DNA from: Wagnerdoeblera sp046292685
Lineage (GTDB): Bacteria > Pseudomonadota > Alphaproteobacteria > Rhodobacterales > Rhodobacteraceae
Length of the DNA stretch: 7,294 bases
Assembly (NCBI RefSeq): GCF_046292685.1
Contig: NZ_JBKBQM010000083.1
Span: 1 to 7,294 of the forward strand
Direction: 5' to 3'
Shown: positions 1 to 6,081 of the stretch, in pieces
How positions within the stretch are numbered: position 1 is the first letter of the stretch
Layout of the letters: every line of letters begins with the position of its first letter
Translations under genes and position numbers: made by a program
The notes under the pieces: generated by a model
Databases searched by the model: none
Told to the model about the DNA's origin: nothing
What the model saw: only the letters and a program-made list of their open reading frames with translations

Positions 1-268
1 TCAGGTTATACTGCATCTGTTCCATCAACTGCCGCTCCGAGCGGACCGAAAACAGGATCTGGATCAGGCTCGCCCGGATCAACCGTTCCGGCGCGATCGA
101 GGGACGGCCAAAATCGGTGTAAAGCGCCTCGAACTCGGCATCGAGACTGGCCAGCGCCTCGTTCACCACCTGCCGGATCTTGCGCAGCGGATGCCGGGCG
201 GGGATGCGCTCTTCAAGATCGACATAGCTGAACAGCGACCCGCTCGCCTCGTCCGTCCCGCGCATCAT
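1..268 (-). CDS. IS5-like transposase, N-terminal 89 residues (partial)
   Basis: The reading frame opens with two adjacent ATG codons (268-266 and 265-263) behind a G-rich ribosome binding site, a run of five G, and stays open to the window edge. The protein starts MMRGTDEASGSLFSYVDLEE and continues through RIPARHPLRKIRQVVNE, FGRPSIAPERLIRASLIQ and SVRSERQLMEQMQYN. From memory, this is the N-terminal region (DUF772/InsH-type) typical of transposases annotated as IS5 family. That part precedes the DDE catalytic core, which lies outside the window, so activity cannot be judged. There is no frameshift or stop in the visible part. Over the 38 codons shared with the right copy, all three base differences are synonymous. 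The enzyme would catalyse excision and insertion of its own element. Confidence 0.88.
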   Translation of the reverse strand, partial: MMRGTDEASGSLFSYVDLEERIPARHPLRKIRQVVNEALASLDAEFEALYTDFGRPSIAPERLIRASLIQILFSVRSERQLMEQMQYNL

Positions 269-344
269 CACCCCCACCGTTGTCGTGCAAAGGGTGAAAC
301 ATGTTCCTAACTCCGGGTCGAGGGCTGACTTCTTCAGCAGCCTG
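1..344 (-). mobile_element. IS5-like insertion sequence, 5' part (left copy, truncated by window edge)
   Basis: The sequence from 155 to 344 reappears as the reverse complement at 7104-7294 with only three substitutions and one single-base length difference, so both are copies of one mobile element. Identity between the copies begins abruptly at position 344 (tip reads CAGGCTGCTGAAGAAG going inward), which fixes the element end. A leader of about 76 bases separates the tip from the transposase start. The base next to the tip starts the tetranucleotide TTAG (345-348), which fits the YTAR target known for IS5-group elements. The 3' end lies outside the window, so length, second terminal repeat and target duplication cannot be seen. 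The IS5 assignment rests on the transposase N-terminus and the flank; the related IS1182 family is the main alternative. Confidence 0.88.
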
Positions 345-348
345 TTAG
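345..348. other. Presumed IS target tetranucleotide TTAG at left inner junction
   Basis: TTAG directly abuts the IS tip. Read on the IS strand it is CTAA, which matches the YTAR target that IS5-group elements duplicate. The partner copy of the duplication would be beyond the left window edge, so this is a fit to a known preference and not a demonstrated duplication. Confidence 0.45.
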
Positions 349-538
349 GCGGCACCGTCGCAGGGGCTCTGCCCCGTCTTCGCTGCGCGAAGACTCCCCG
401 GGATATTTGGGTCAAGGTGAAACGGCACACCCTTCTCCTTGACCAAAATATCCCCGCCGGAGGCTCCGACGGCGGCAACGGGCGCCGCCGGCCCGAGTTT
501 CGCGCGATTGTTGCGGCCCTTGGGAAGGCCGGGGCCCC
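349..538. other. Intergenic region downstream of glyS, holding hairpins and no gene
   Basis: No convincing coding sequence lies between the IS and the glyS stop codon. Going away from glyS there is an imperfect hairpin at about 515-530 (GGCC and AAGGCC arms with a bulge), a GC-rich hairpin at 471-476/484-489 (GGCGGC/GCCGCC, 7-base loop), and then the three-hairpin element at 363-454. None is followed by a clear T-run on the minus strand, so the end of glyS transcription is probably spread over these structures or depends on Rho. Only 14 bases separate TTAG and the first hairpin arm, so the IS landed just past the end of the glyS transcription unit. Confidence 0.6.
363..454. repeat. Three-hairpin intergenic element with GATATTT/GGTCAAGG inverted repeat
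   Basis: Three stem-loops follow each other closely. The first is GGGGC (363-367) with GCCCC (371-375). The second is GTCTTCGC (376-383) with GCGAAGAC (387-394), a perfect 8-bp stem with a 3-base loop. The third is a long stem with arms 400-421 and 433-454, where 20 of 22 bases pair, around an 11-base loop. The third stem means that GGGATATTTKGGTCAAGG is present in both orientations. From memory, similar GGATATTT(T)GGNCAAG motifs after a GGGGCTCTGCCCC hairpin occur at many gene ends in Rhodobacteraceae, so this is probably a dispersed family-specific repeat that acts as a 3'-end or terminator structure. That recollection was not checked. Confidence 0.6.
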
Positions 539-2725
539 TCAGCCTTCGATGCGGGCGAGGTCGGCCACCTGGCCGCAGACCGCGCGGATGCGGTGCAAGA
601 GGTTCAGGCGGTTGCGGCGGATGATCGGGTTGTCGCTGTTCACCTGCACGGCGGTGAAGAAGGCGTCGATGGGGGCGCGCAAGGCGGCCATGGCGGACAT
701 GGCGGCGGCGAAATCCTCGGCCTGCATCGCGGGGGCGATCCGCGCCTCGGCGGTGTCGAGGGCGGCGAACAGCGCCGCTTCCTCGGGGCCTTCGGCGAAC
801 TTCGGGTCAGGGCCGTAGCTGTATTCCACCCCGTCCTTGGCCTCGGCCTGGGTCAGGATGTTGTTGGCGCGGCGGAAGCCCTGGATCAGGTTGGCGCCAT
901 CCTCCGACCCCAGCATAGCCTGCAGCGCGCGGGCGCGCTTGACCAGCAGCGTCAGGTCATCGTTGCCGGGCATGGCAAGGCAGGCGTCGATGACATCGTG
1001 CCGGATGCCTTCGTCGCGCAGGAAGACCTTGAGGCGGTCGTGGAAGAAGGCGAGGAGGTCGTCGGTTGTCGTTTGCTGCCAGTTTTCGGGAAGGTCGGTG
1101 ATATCGTGCTGACGGGCGACGGCGCCAAGGTGCAAGGTCTGGCCGCGGACAAGTTCCCCACGCAAAGGAACCCTCACCCCATTCCCCAGCACCAGCCGGA
1201 TCACCCCCAGCGCCGCACGGCGGAGCGCGAAGGGGTCTTTCGACCCAGTCGGCTTCTCGTTTATCGCCCAGAACCCGGTCAGCGTGTCCAGCTTGTCGGC
1301 CAGCGCCACGGCCACCGACACGGGCGCGGTCGGGACGGCATCCGAGGGGCCAAGGGGCGAATAATGGTCGCGGGCGGCGTCGGCAATCGCGGCAACCCGC
1401 CCCGGGCTTGACCCGGGGCCTCCTGCCCCGTCGAGGCCCCGGCTCGGGGGCCGGGGCGGGGTTTCCTGCAGGGTCGCCAGCGCGTAATAGCGCCCCATCA
1501 CCCCTTGCAGTTCCGGGAATTCGCCGACCATGGCCGAGCGCAGATCCAGCTTCGCAATCCGGGCGGCCTGTTCGGCATCGTCCGGGTCGGCGCCCACCAC
1601 GGGCGCCAGTTCCCGCGCCAGCGCCGCGATGCGGGCGATGCGGTCGGCCTGGCTGCCGAGCTTGTTGTGGAAGGTCACCGCCTTCAGCCCTTCGGCCCAG
1701 TCCGCCATCCCGGCCTTGGCCACGCGCAGGTCATTGTCCCAGAAGAAGCGGGCATCCGACAGGCGGGCGGCCAGCACCTTGCCGTTGCCTTTCAGGATCG
1801 TTGCGCCGTGATCGGCGGTTTCGGTGTTGGCCACGGTCAGGAACTTTTCGATCCGGCCCGTTTTCGGGTTCTTCACCGAAAAGAACTTCTGGTGTTCGCG
1901 CATCGAGGTTTGCAGCACCTCGGGCGGCAGGTGCAGGAATTCATCGGCAATCGGCCCCATCAGCGGCACCGGCCATTCGACAAGGCCGGCCACCTCGGTC
2001 AGCAGGGCCTTGTCCTCGACGACCTCCAGCCCCCGGGCAAAGGCGGTCTGGGTGGCGTGGTTCCAGATGTGGGCCTCGCGCTCGGCGGGGTCCAGCATCA
2101 CCTTGGCGGCACGCAGTTTCGCAGCGTAATCGTCGAAGGACGACACGGCAAAGCGCCCCGGGGCCATGAAGCGGTGGCCTTCGGTGGTGTTGCCCGAACG
2201 GATGCCGTCCACCTCCAGCGGCACGACCTCGGCCCCCGCCTCGTCCGACAGGATGCAGAGGATTGAGTGCAAGGGGCGCACCCAACGCAGCGACCCGGAG
2301 CCCCAGCGCATCGACTTGGGCCAGGGGAAATTGCGGATGGTCGCCTCCAGCACCTCGGCGATGATGGCGGGCGCCTTGCGGCCGGGCTTTTCGATCACGG
2401 CAAAGAAGGTTTCGCCCTTCTTGTCGGCGCGGCGTTCCAGCTGGTCCAGCCGCAGGCCGGTGGACCGCAGGAATCCGTCGATGGCCTGTTGCGGCGCCGA
2501 GGTGGACGGCCCTTTGCGTTCCTCGCGCACCGCGCGGGATTCGGCGCTCAGCCCCTGCACGGTCAGCGTCAGGCGGCGCGGGGTGGAAAAGGCGCCTGCC
2601 CCGGCATAGGTCAGCCCGGCCTCGACCAGGCCATCGGTGACCATCCTTTTCAGATCGTCGCGGGCCTTGCCCTGCATCCGGGCCGGGATTTCCTCGGAGA
2701 AGAGTTCGATCAGCAGGTCGGGCAT
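539..2725 (-). CDS. glyS: Glycyl-tRNA synthetase beta subunit
   Basis: Beta subunit of the tetrameric (alpha2beta2) bacterial glycyl-tRNA synthetase. It recognises tRNA-Gly and works with GlyQ to charge it with glycine in the cytoplasm. The 728-residue product begins MPDLLIELFSEEIPARMQ, the classic GlyS start. It contains QTSMREHQKFFSV (residues 272-284), KLDLRSAMVGEFPELQGVMG (392-411), an HD-like segment ADKLDTLTGFW (476-486) followed by KDPFALRRAALGVIR, and a C-terminal DALR-type anticodon-binding region ending in NRLNLLHRIRAVCGQVADLARIEG (705-728, in part). The ATG start has a GGAG site 7 bases upstream (2733-2736) and lies one base after the stop of the upstream gene, so it is the third gene of the glyQ operon. 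Oddity: residues 421-444 are encoded by a GC-rich palindromic insert. E. coli GlyS is 689 residues long and has about 14 residues between its HYA and QY motifs, where this protein has 37. Confidence 0.96.
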   Translation of the reverse strand: MPDLLIELFSEEIPARMQGKARDDLKRMVTDGLVEAGLTYAGAGAFSTPRRLTLTVQGLSAESRAVREERKGPSTSAPQQAIDGFLRSTGLRLDQLERRADKKGETFFAVIEKPGRKAPAIIAEVLEATIRNFPWPKSMRWGSGSLRWVRPLHSILCILSDEAGAEVVPLEVDGIRSGNTTEGHRFMAPGRFAVSSFDDYAAKLRAAKVMLDPAEREAHIWNHATQTAFARGLEVVEDKALLTEVAGLVEWPVPLMGPIADEFLHLPPEVLQTSMREHQKFFSVKNPKTGRIEKFLTVANTETADHGATILKGNGKVLAARLSDARFFWDNDLRVAKAGMADWAEGLKAVTFHNKLGSQADRIARIAALARELAPVVGADPDDAEQAARIAKLDLRSAMVGEFPELQGVMGRYYALATLQETPPRPPSRGLDGAGGPGSSPGRVAAIADAARDHYSPLGPSDAVPTAPVSVAVALADKLDTLTGFWAINEKPTGSKDPFALRRAALGVIRLVLGNGVRVPLRGELVRGQTLHLGAVARQHDITDLPENWQQTTTDDLLAFFHDRLKVFLRDEGIRHDVIDACLAMPGNDDLTLLVKRARALQAMLGSEDGANLIQGFRRANNILTQAEAKDGVEYSYGPDPKFAEGPEEAALFAALDTAEARIAPAMQAEDFAAAMSAMAALRAPIDAFFTAVQVNSDNPIIRRNRLNLLHRIRAVCGQVADLARIEG
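1394..1463. repeat. GC-rich double-hairpin element inserted in frame within glyS
   Basis: A 70-base block with 58 G/C bases. Its ends form an inverted repeat with one base of slippage: 1394-1405 (AACCCGCCCCGG) against 1451-1463 (reverse complement AACCCCGCCCCGG). Inside are two perfect 8-bp stems: GCCCCGGG (1399-1406) with CCCGGGGC (1412-1419) around CTTGA, and GCCCCGGC (1436-1443) with GCCGGGGC (1450-1457) around TCGGGG. In the glyS frame it encodes a Pro/Gly/Arg/Ser-rich stretch (residues 421-444) that replaces nothing. The conserved flanks, MGRYYALA before and AIADAARDHY after, are intact. The glyS-sense strand of the element has no stop codon in any of its three frames. No target duplication is obvious. 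It looks like a small mobile palindromic repeat comparable in concept to Rickettsia palindromic elements; the family itself is not identified. Confidence 0.7.
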
Positions 2726-2726
2726 C

Positions 2727-3182
2727 TCAGTTCTCCAGCGTGCCGTTCAGTTGGTGCCAGGCATAGGCGCGACCATCGGGAAAGACGGCGATGATGCGAT
2801 CCACGCCGCGGGCGATCTCGCGTTCGGAAAGATAGGCCCGCGCCTCGCCGCGCTTGATCGCGGTGCCGATGGTTTCGGCATCGAAACAGTCGAACCAGCC
2901 CGGCGCGGTCAGCGGTTCGGGCTTGTCGGCCGGCAAGGCGGTGGTCAGCTCGCCGGGGTCGGCCAGCGTCGCGCAGGCACGGAACCGCAAGGGCGAGGAT
3001 GTGGCGTCGATCCCCTCGAACGCCGAAAGCGACAGCGCCTGCACCCCGGTTTCGGTCGTCACGCGCAGCGGCGTGGTATCGGGCAGCGTGTTGTAGAAGG
3101 CATAGACCTGCAGATACCACATCGCCGCCCCGGCGATGGCGGCCGTGCCGACCAGCCCGATGACCAGCGCCTTGCCGTTCAC
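2727..3182 (-). CDS. DUF6446-like small membrane-anchored protein, function unknown
   Basis: A 151-residue protein with one N-terminal membrane segment (about residues 4-25, ALVIGLVGTAAIAGAAMWYL) and a short cytoplasmic end, so the rest should lie in the periplasm. The outer part has the motif FEGIDATSSPLRFRAC (55-70), then PGWFDCFDAETIG (94-106), and RIIAVFPDGRAYAWHQLNG (129-147). C70 and C99 could form a disulfide. From memory, these motifs match the DUF6446 family of Rhodobacterales, which has no known function. The GTG start (3182-3180) overlaps the glyQ stop as GTGA, with a G-rich site just upstream. A longer frame running back to 3332 would overlap glyQ heavily and is unlikely. The stop lies one base before glyS, so translation of all three genes is probably coupled. 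A role in glycyl-tRNA charging is not evident from the sequence. Confidence 0.82.
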   Translation of the reverse strand: MNGKALVIGLVGTAAIAGAAMWYLQVYAFYNTLPDTTPLRVTTETGVQALSLSAFEGIDATSSPLRFRACATLADPGELTTALPADKPEPLTAPGWFDCFDAETIGTAIKRGEARAYLSEREIARGVDRIIAVFPDGRAYAWHQLNGTLEN

Positions 3183-4111
3183 GCCTGCGCCCCCCCGGCC
3201 TCGGTCAGCACGAAGGCATCGGCGCAGCGTTTGGCCAGCGCGCGCACGCGGCCGATGTAGGCCTGCCGTTCGGTCACCGAAATCACCCCGCGGGCATCGA
3301 GCAGGTTGAAGATGTGGCTGGCCTTTATGCACTGGTCATAGGCCGGGTGAACCATGACATTCGCGCGGTTGCCGGCCTTGGGGTCGGTCGGTTCGAAGGC
3401 CAGCAGGCGTTCGCATTCGGCCTCGGCCCGCGCGAAATCGCCGAACAGCTTTTCGGTATCGGCGCCGTCGAAGTTGTGGCGGCTGTATTCGCGCTCGGTC
3501 TGGCGGAAGATGTCGCCGTAGGTCAGCGGGATCGGCGCATCGGGCGCGTTGAAGGGCATGTCCATCACGTGATTGACGCCCAGCACATACATGGCCAGCC
3601 GTTCGAGGCCATAGGTCAGCTCGCCCGAGACCGGCTTGCAGTCGTGCCCGCCGACCTGCTGGAAATAGGTGAACTGGCTCACCTCCATTCCGTCGCACCA
3701 GACCTCCCACCCCAGGCCCCAGGCGCCCAGGGTGGGGCTTTCCCAGTCGTCCTCGACAAAGCGGATGTCGTGCAGGGCGGGGTCGAGGCCGATGGCGCGC
3801 AACGACCCCAGATACAGATCCTGCATGTTCGGCGGCGAGGGTTTGATGATGACCTGATACTGGTAGTAGTGCTGCAGGCGGTTGGGGTTTTCGCCATAGC
3901 GCCCGTCGGTGGGGCGGCGGCTGGGCTGGACATAGGCCGCAGCCCAGGCGCGCGAGCCCAGCGCCCGCAGCGTGGTGGCTGGGTGAAAGGTGCCGGCCCC
4001 CACCTCCATGTCATAGGGTTGCAGCACGGCGCAGCCCTGGGCGGCCCAGTAATTCTGCAATCGCAGGATCACATCCTGGAAACTGCGGGGTTTCACGGCG
4101 CTGTCGGGCAT
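3179..4111 (-). CDS. glyQ: Glycyl-tRNA synthetase alpha subunit
   Basis: Alpha (catalytic, class II) subunit of tetrameric glycyl-tRNA synthetase. It activates glycine with ATP and, together with GlyS, loads tRNA-Gly. The 310-residue product is close to the 303 residues of E. coli GlyQ. Hallmarks are FQDVILRLQNYWAAQGC (11-27), QPYDMEVGAGTFHPATTLRALG (31-52, in part), the class II motif 2 region YVQPSRRPTDGRYGENPNR (60-78) with QYQVIIKPSP, and motif 3 ELTYGLERLAMY (164-175). The ATG at 4111 was chosen over an upstream start at 4174 because it sits 6 bases after an AAGAGG site (4118-4123) and downstream of a good promoter. The upstream 21 residues do not resemble GlyQ. It is first in the operon, with its TGA overlapping the next start codon. 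I see no T-box or other long leader; the predicted 5' untranslated region is only about 20 bases. Confidence 0.97.
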   Translation of the reverse strand: MPDSAVKPRSFQDVILRLQNYWAAQGCAVLQPYDMEVGAGTFHPATTLRALGSRAWAAAYVQPSRRPTDGRYGENPNRLQHYYQYQVIIKPSPPNMQDLYLGSLRAIGLDPALHDIRFVEDDWESPTLGAWGLGWEVWCDGMEVSQFTYFQQVGGHDCKPVSGELTYGLERLAMYVLGVNHVMDMPFNAPDAPIPLTYGDIFRQTEREYSRHNFDGADTEKLFGDFARAEAECERLLAFEPTDPKAGNRANVMVHPAYDQCIKASHIFNLLDARGVISVTERQAYIGRVRALAKRCADAFVLTEAGGAQA

Positions 4112-4117
4112 GGCAGA

Positions 4118-4123
4118 CCTCTT
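4118..4123 (-). promoter_or_regulatory. Ribosome binding site of glyQ
   Basis: AAGAGG on the minus strand, 6 bases before the ATG at 4111. It decides the start against the longer frame from 4174, which has no comparable site. Confidence 0.65.
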
Positions 4124-4136
4124 GAAAAGCCTTGTC

Positions 4137-4165
4137 CTCATAGGCAAGAGGCAAGGAAGGGTCAA
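4137..4165 (-). promoter_or_regulatory. Sigma-70-type promoter of the glyQ operon
   Basis: On the minus strand TTGACC (4165-4160, five of six matches to TTGACA) is followed after exactly 17 bases by TATGAG (4142-4137, four of six matches to TATAAT). Transcription would start near 4130, about 20 bases before the glyQ ATG. No equally good promoter was found on the plus strand for the divergent gene in this 98-base gap. Confidence 0.55.
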
Positions 4166-4209
4166 TCGGCGCATCGGTGCCGGGGCCGCAGCAAGGGGCG
4201 GAACGGCAG

Positions 4210-5988
4210 ATGTGGCGGATCAGGGGATGGGTGGCGGCGGTTGTTCTGGCCGCGATGGCAGGCACCGGCGCCGGACCAGCGGCGGCGCAACAGGCGGCAC
4301 CCCAGGTCTGGATCCAGATCGAAGCGCGCAACACCCTGGCCGCCGCCGAGGAAAGACTGCGCGACTGGTCGGCCAGCCTGGACGGGGTGTCGGGCTTTGC
4401 GCTGGCATCCGGCTGGTATGCGGTGGCGCTTGGCCCCTTTGCCCCGGACGAGGCCGCACGGCGCCTGACCGAACTGCGCAGCGCTGGCCGGATTCCGCGC
4501 GACAGCTTCATCGCCGACGGGCGGGTCTATCGCACACAGATGTGGCCTGCGGGCGCGGCGGTGGCCGCTCAGGCGCCTGCAGCACCCGCCGCCCCCCTGC
4601 CCGAAACCGCAGCCGCACCGGAAGCCGCCGCCTTGCCGCCGGCGGACAACCCGCCGGCCGAAACGCTGGCCGATGCCCGCCGCGCCGAGGCGGCTCTGCC
4701 GCGCGAGGATCGGCTGGATATCCAGCGTGCGCTGCAATGGGCCGGGGTCTATTCGGCCGCGGTGGATGGGGCTTTCGGCTCGGGCGCGCGGGCGGCGATT
4801 TCGGCCTGGCAAGGCCAGCAAGGCGACGAACCCACCGGCGTTCTGACCGCCGCGCAGCGCACCGCCCTGGTCGAAGGGTGGCGCGCCGAACTGGCCGCAA
4901 TCGGGCTGGAACGCCTGCGCGACGAAGAAGCCGGCATCGAAATCGACCTTCCCCTGGGTCTGGTCGCGTTCGACCGTTATGCCCCGCCCTTTGCGCGCTA
5001 CCTGGCGCGGGGCGACAGCGGCATGCAGGTCTGGCTCATCAGCCAGCCGGGCGATGCCGAGGCGCTGGACGCGCTTTACGACATGCTGCAATCGCTGGCC
5101 GTGGTGCCCCCCGAAGGCCCGCGCAACCGCCGCCCGCGCGGATTCGACATTTCCGCCCGCAATGCCGAGATCGAGACCTGGGCGCAGGCCGAACTGGTGC
5201 AAGGCACGATCCGCGGCTTTCTGGTGACCGCGCGCACCGCCGATGCCACCCGCACGGCCCGCATCCTTCAGGCCATGAAGGCCAGCTTCCGGCCCTTTGG
5301 CGACCGCGTGCTGGACCCGGGCCTTGTCCCGCTGGACGAGGCGACCAAGGCCGGGCTTCTGGCCGGCACCGAACTGCGCCGCCCGGAACGCGCGGCCTCG
5401 GGGTTCTTTGCCGATGCGGGCGGGCGGGTGCTGACGGCGCTGGCCAATGTCGAAGGCTGCGCGCGCATCACGCTGGATGCCGGGATCGAAGCGTCGGTGC
5501 AGGCCCGCGACGCGGCCACCGGCGTGGCGCTGTTGCGCCCTGCCGTGCCGCTTGCGCCGCGCGGCCATGCCGCGATGGCCGGCAGCCTGCCGGCACCGGG
5601 CAGCGATGTGGCGGTGGCCGGCTTTTCCTTCGGAATCGACCTGCCCTTGCCGTCGATGACCTTCGGTCGCTTCGAATCGGCGGCGGGGCTCGATGGTTCG
5701 GCCGACCGTGCGCGGCTGACCTTGCCGGCGCTGGACGGAGATGCCGGCGGGCCGGTGCTGGGGCCGGACGGCGCGGTGATCGGCGTCTTGCAGCCGCGCA
5801 TCGCCGACCCGGCGCGCGTGCTTCCGGCCGAGGTCAATCTTGTCAGCCCGGCGCCGGCGGTGCTGGCCGCGCTGGCGGCGCAAGGCGTTGCGCTGCCGGT
5901 TGCGGCTGCGGCCCCCGGCGTGATGGTGCCCGAGGATCTGACCGCGCTTGGCACCGCGATGGCCGTGCAGGTCGCATGCTGGAAATGA
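4210..5988 (+). CDS. Exported SPOR-like/peptidoglycan-binding protein with degenerate trypsin-like domain
   Basis: A 592-residue protein. Residues 1-26 form a signal peptide (MWRIRGW, hydrophobic core, cleavage likely after AGPAAA). Residues about 31-113 resemble a SPOR-like domain (VWIQIEARNTL, GWYAVALGPF). Residues 114-165 are an Ala/Pro linker. Residues about 166-224 form a peptidoglycan-binding type 1 domain (LDIQRALQWAGVYSAAVDGAFG, in part, then ARAAISAWQ). Residues about 240-395 are unassigned. Residues about 396-560 have a trypsin/DegP-like outline: SGFFADAGGRVLT, DAATGVALLRP, AGFSFG and GDAGGPVLGPDGAVIGVL. The catalytic positions look lost: His becomes A412 (LTALANVEGC), Asp becomes G438, and Ser becomes A512 (GDAGGPV for GDSGGPV). 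It is therefore probably a periplasmic, cell-wall-associated scaffold or pseudoprotease. ATG 4210 was preferred over GTG 4177 because it gives a clean signal peptide and has AAGGGGCGGA upstream. The gene is divergent from glyQ and precedes lipA by 93 bases. Confidence 0.85.
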   Translation: MWRIRGWVAAVVLAAMAGTGAGPAAAQQAAPQVWIQIEARNTLAAAEERLRDWSASLDGVSGFALASGWYAVALGPFAPDEAARRLTELRSAGRIPRDSFIADGRVYRTQMWPAGAAVAAQAPAAPAAPLPETAAAPEAAALPPADNPPAETLADARRAEAALPREDRLDIQRALQWAGVYSAAVDGAFGSGARAAISAWQGQQGDEPTGVLTAAQRTALVEGWRAELAAIGLERLRDEEAGIEIDLPLGLVAFDRYAPPFARYLARGDSGMQVWLISQPGDAEALDALYDMLQSLAVVPPEGPRNRRPRGFDISARNAEIETWAQAELVQGTIRGFLVTARTADATRTARILQAMKASFRPFGDRVLDPGLVPLDEATKAGLLAGTELRRPERAASGFFADAGGRVLTALANVEGCARITLDAGIEASVQARDAATGVALLRPAVPLAPRGHAAMAGSLPAPGSDVAVAGFSFGIDLPLPSMTFGRFESAAGLDGSADRARLTLPALDGDAGGPVLGPDGAVIGVLQPRIADPARVLPAEVNLVSPAPAVLAALAAQGVALPVAAAAPGVMVPEDLTALGTAMAVQVACWK

Positions 5989-5995
5989 ACGGCAG

Positions 5996-6018
5996 GGCGC
6001 GGCCACAAGGGCCGCGCC
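5996..6018 (+). terminator. GC-rich hairpin after the pseudoprotease gene
   Basis: GGCGCGGCC (5996-6004) pairs perfectly with GGCCGCGCC (6010-6018) around a five-base ACAAG loop, starting 7 bases after the TGA stop. No T-run follows, so termination would be weak or aided by other factors. The position between two genes with an own-promoter candidate for lipA supports a terminator role. Confidence 0.5.
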
Positions 6019-6019
6019 G

Positions 6020-6048
6020 TTGCGCCCGCGGCGGAAAGCGCCTATCTC
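6020..6048 (+). promoter_or_regulatory. Possible lipA promoter
   Basis: TTGCGC (6020-6025) is followed after 17 bases by TATCTC (6043-6048). The -10 match is weak (no final T). It lies right after the hairpin and about 30 bases before the lipA start, so position favours it more than sequence does. Confidence 0.3.
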
Positions 6049-6067
6049 TGCGCTGGATACCGGCGTC

Positions 6068-6073
6068 GAGGGG
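6068..6073 (+). promoter_or_regulatory. Ribosome binding site of lipA
   Basis: GAGGGG lies 8 bases before the TTG at 6082. It decides the start: the next in-frame ATG is at residue 74, after the first conserved cysteine cluster, so it cannot be the true start. Confidence 0.65.
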
Positions 6074-6081
6074 ATATTCCG

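Noticed and set aside
285..818. A plus-strand frame leading out of the left IS, whose first residues match a minus-strand frame at 6969-7163
   Set aside because: The shared N-terminus (MQRVKHVPNSG) arises because both frames read outward through the same IS tip. Beyond the tip they have nothing in common and overlap real genes antisense.
1394..1463. Intrinsic transcription terminator inside glyS
   Set aside because: There are two GC-rich hairpins but no T-run on either strand, and early termination inside an essential gene is implausible. The full conserved C-terminus follows in frame.
593..2794. Several plus-strand frames of 90-270 residues opposite glyS
   Set aside because: All are antisense to an unmistakable glyS and rich in Gly/Arg/Ala/Pro, with no motif or ribosome binding site.
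3183..3332. Upstream extension of the DUF6446-like gene to a start at 3332
   Set aside because: It would overlap glyQ by about 150 bases, and the extra residues are a glyQ frame shadow. The GTG at 3182 gives the expected start just before the membrane segment.
4112..4209. T-box or glycine riboswitch leader for glyQ
   Set aside because: The whole divergent gap is 98 bases, the predicted glyQ leader is about 20 bases, and no T-box or riboswitch hallmark is visible.
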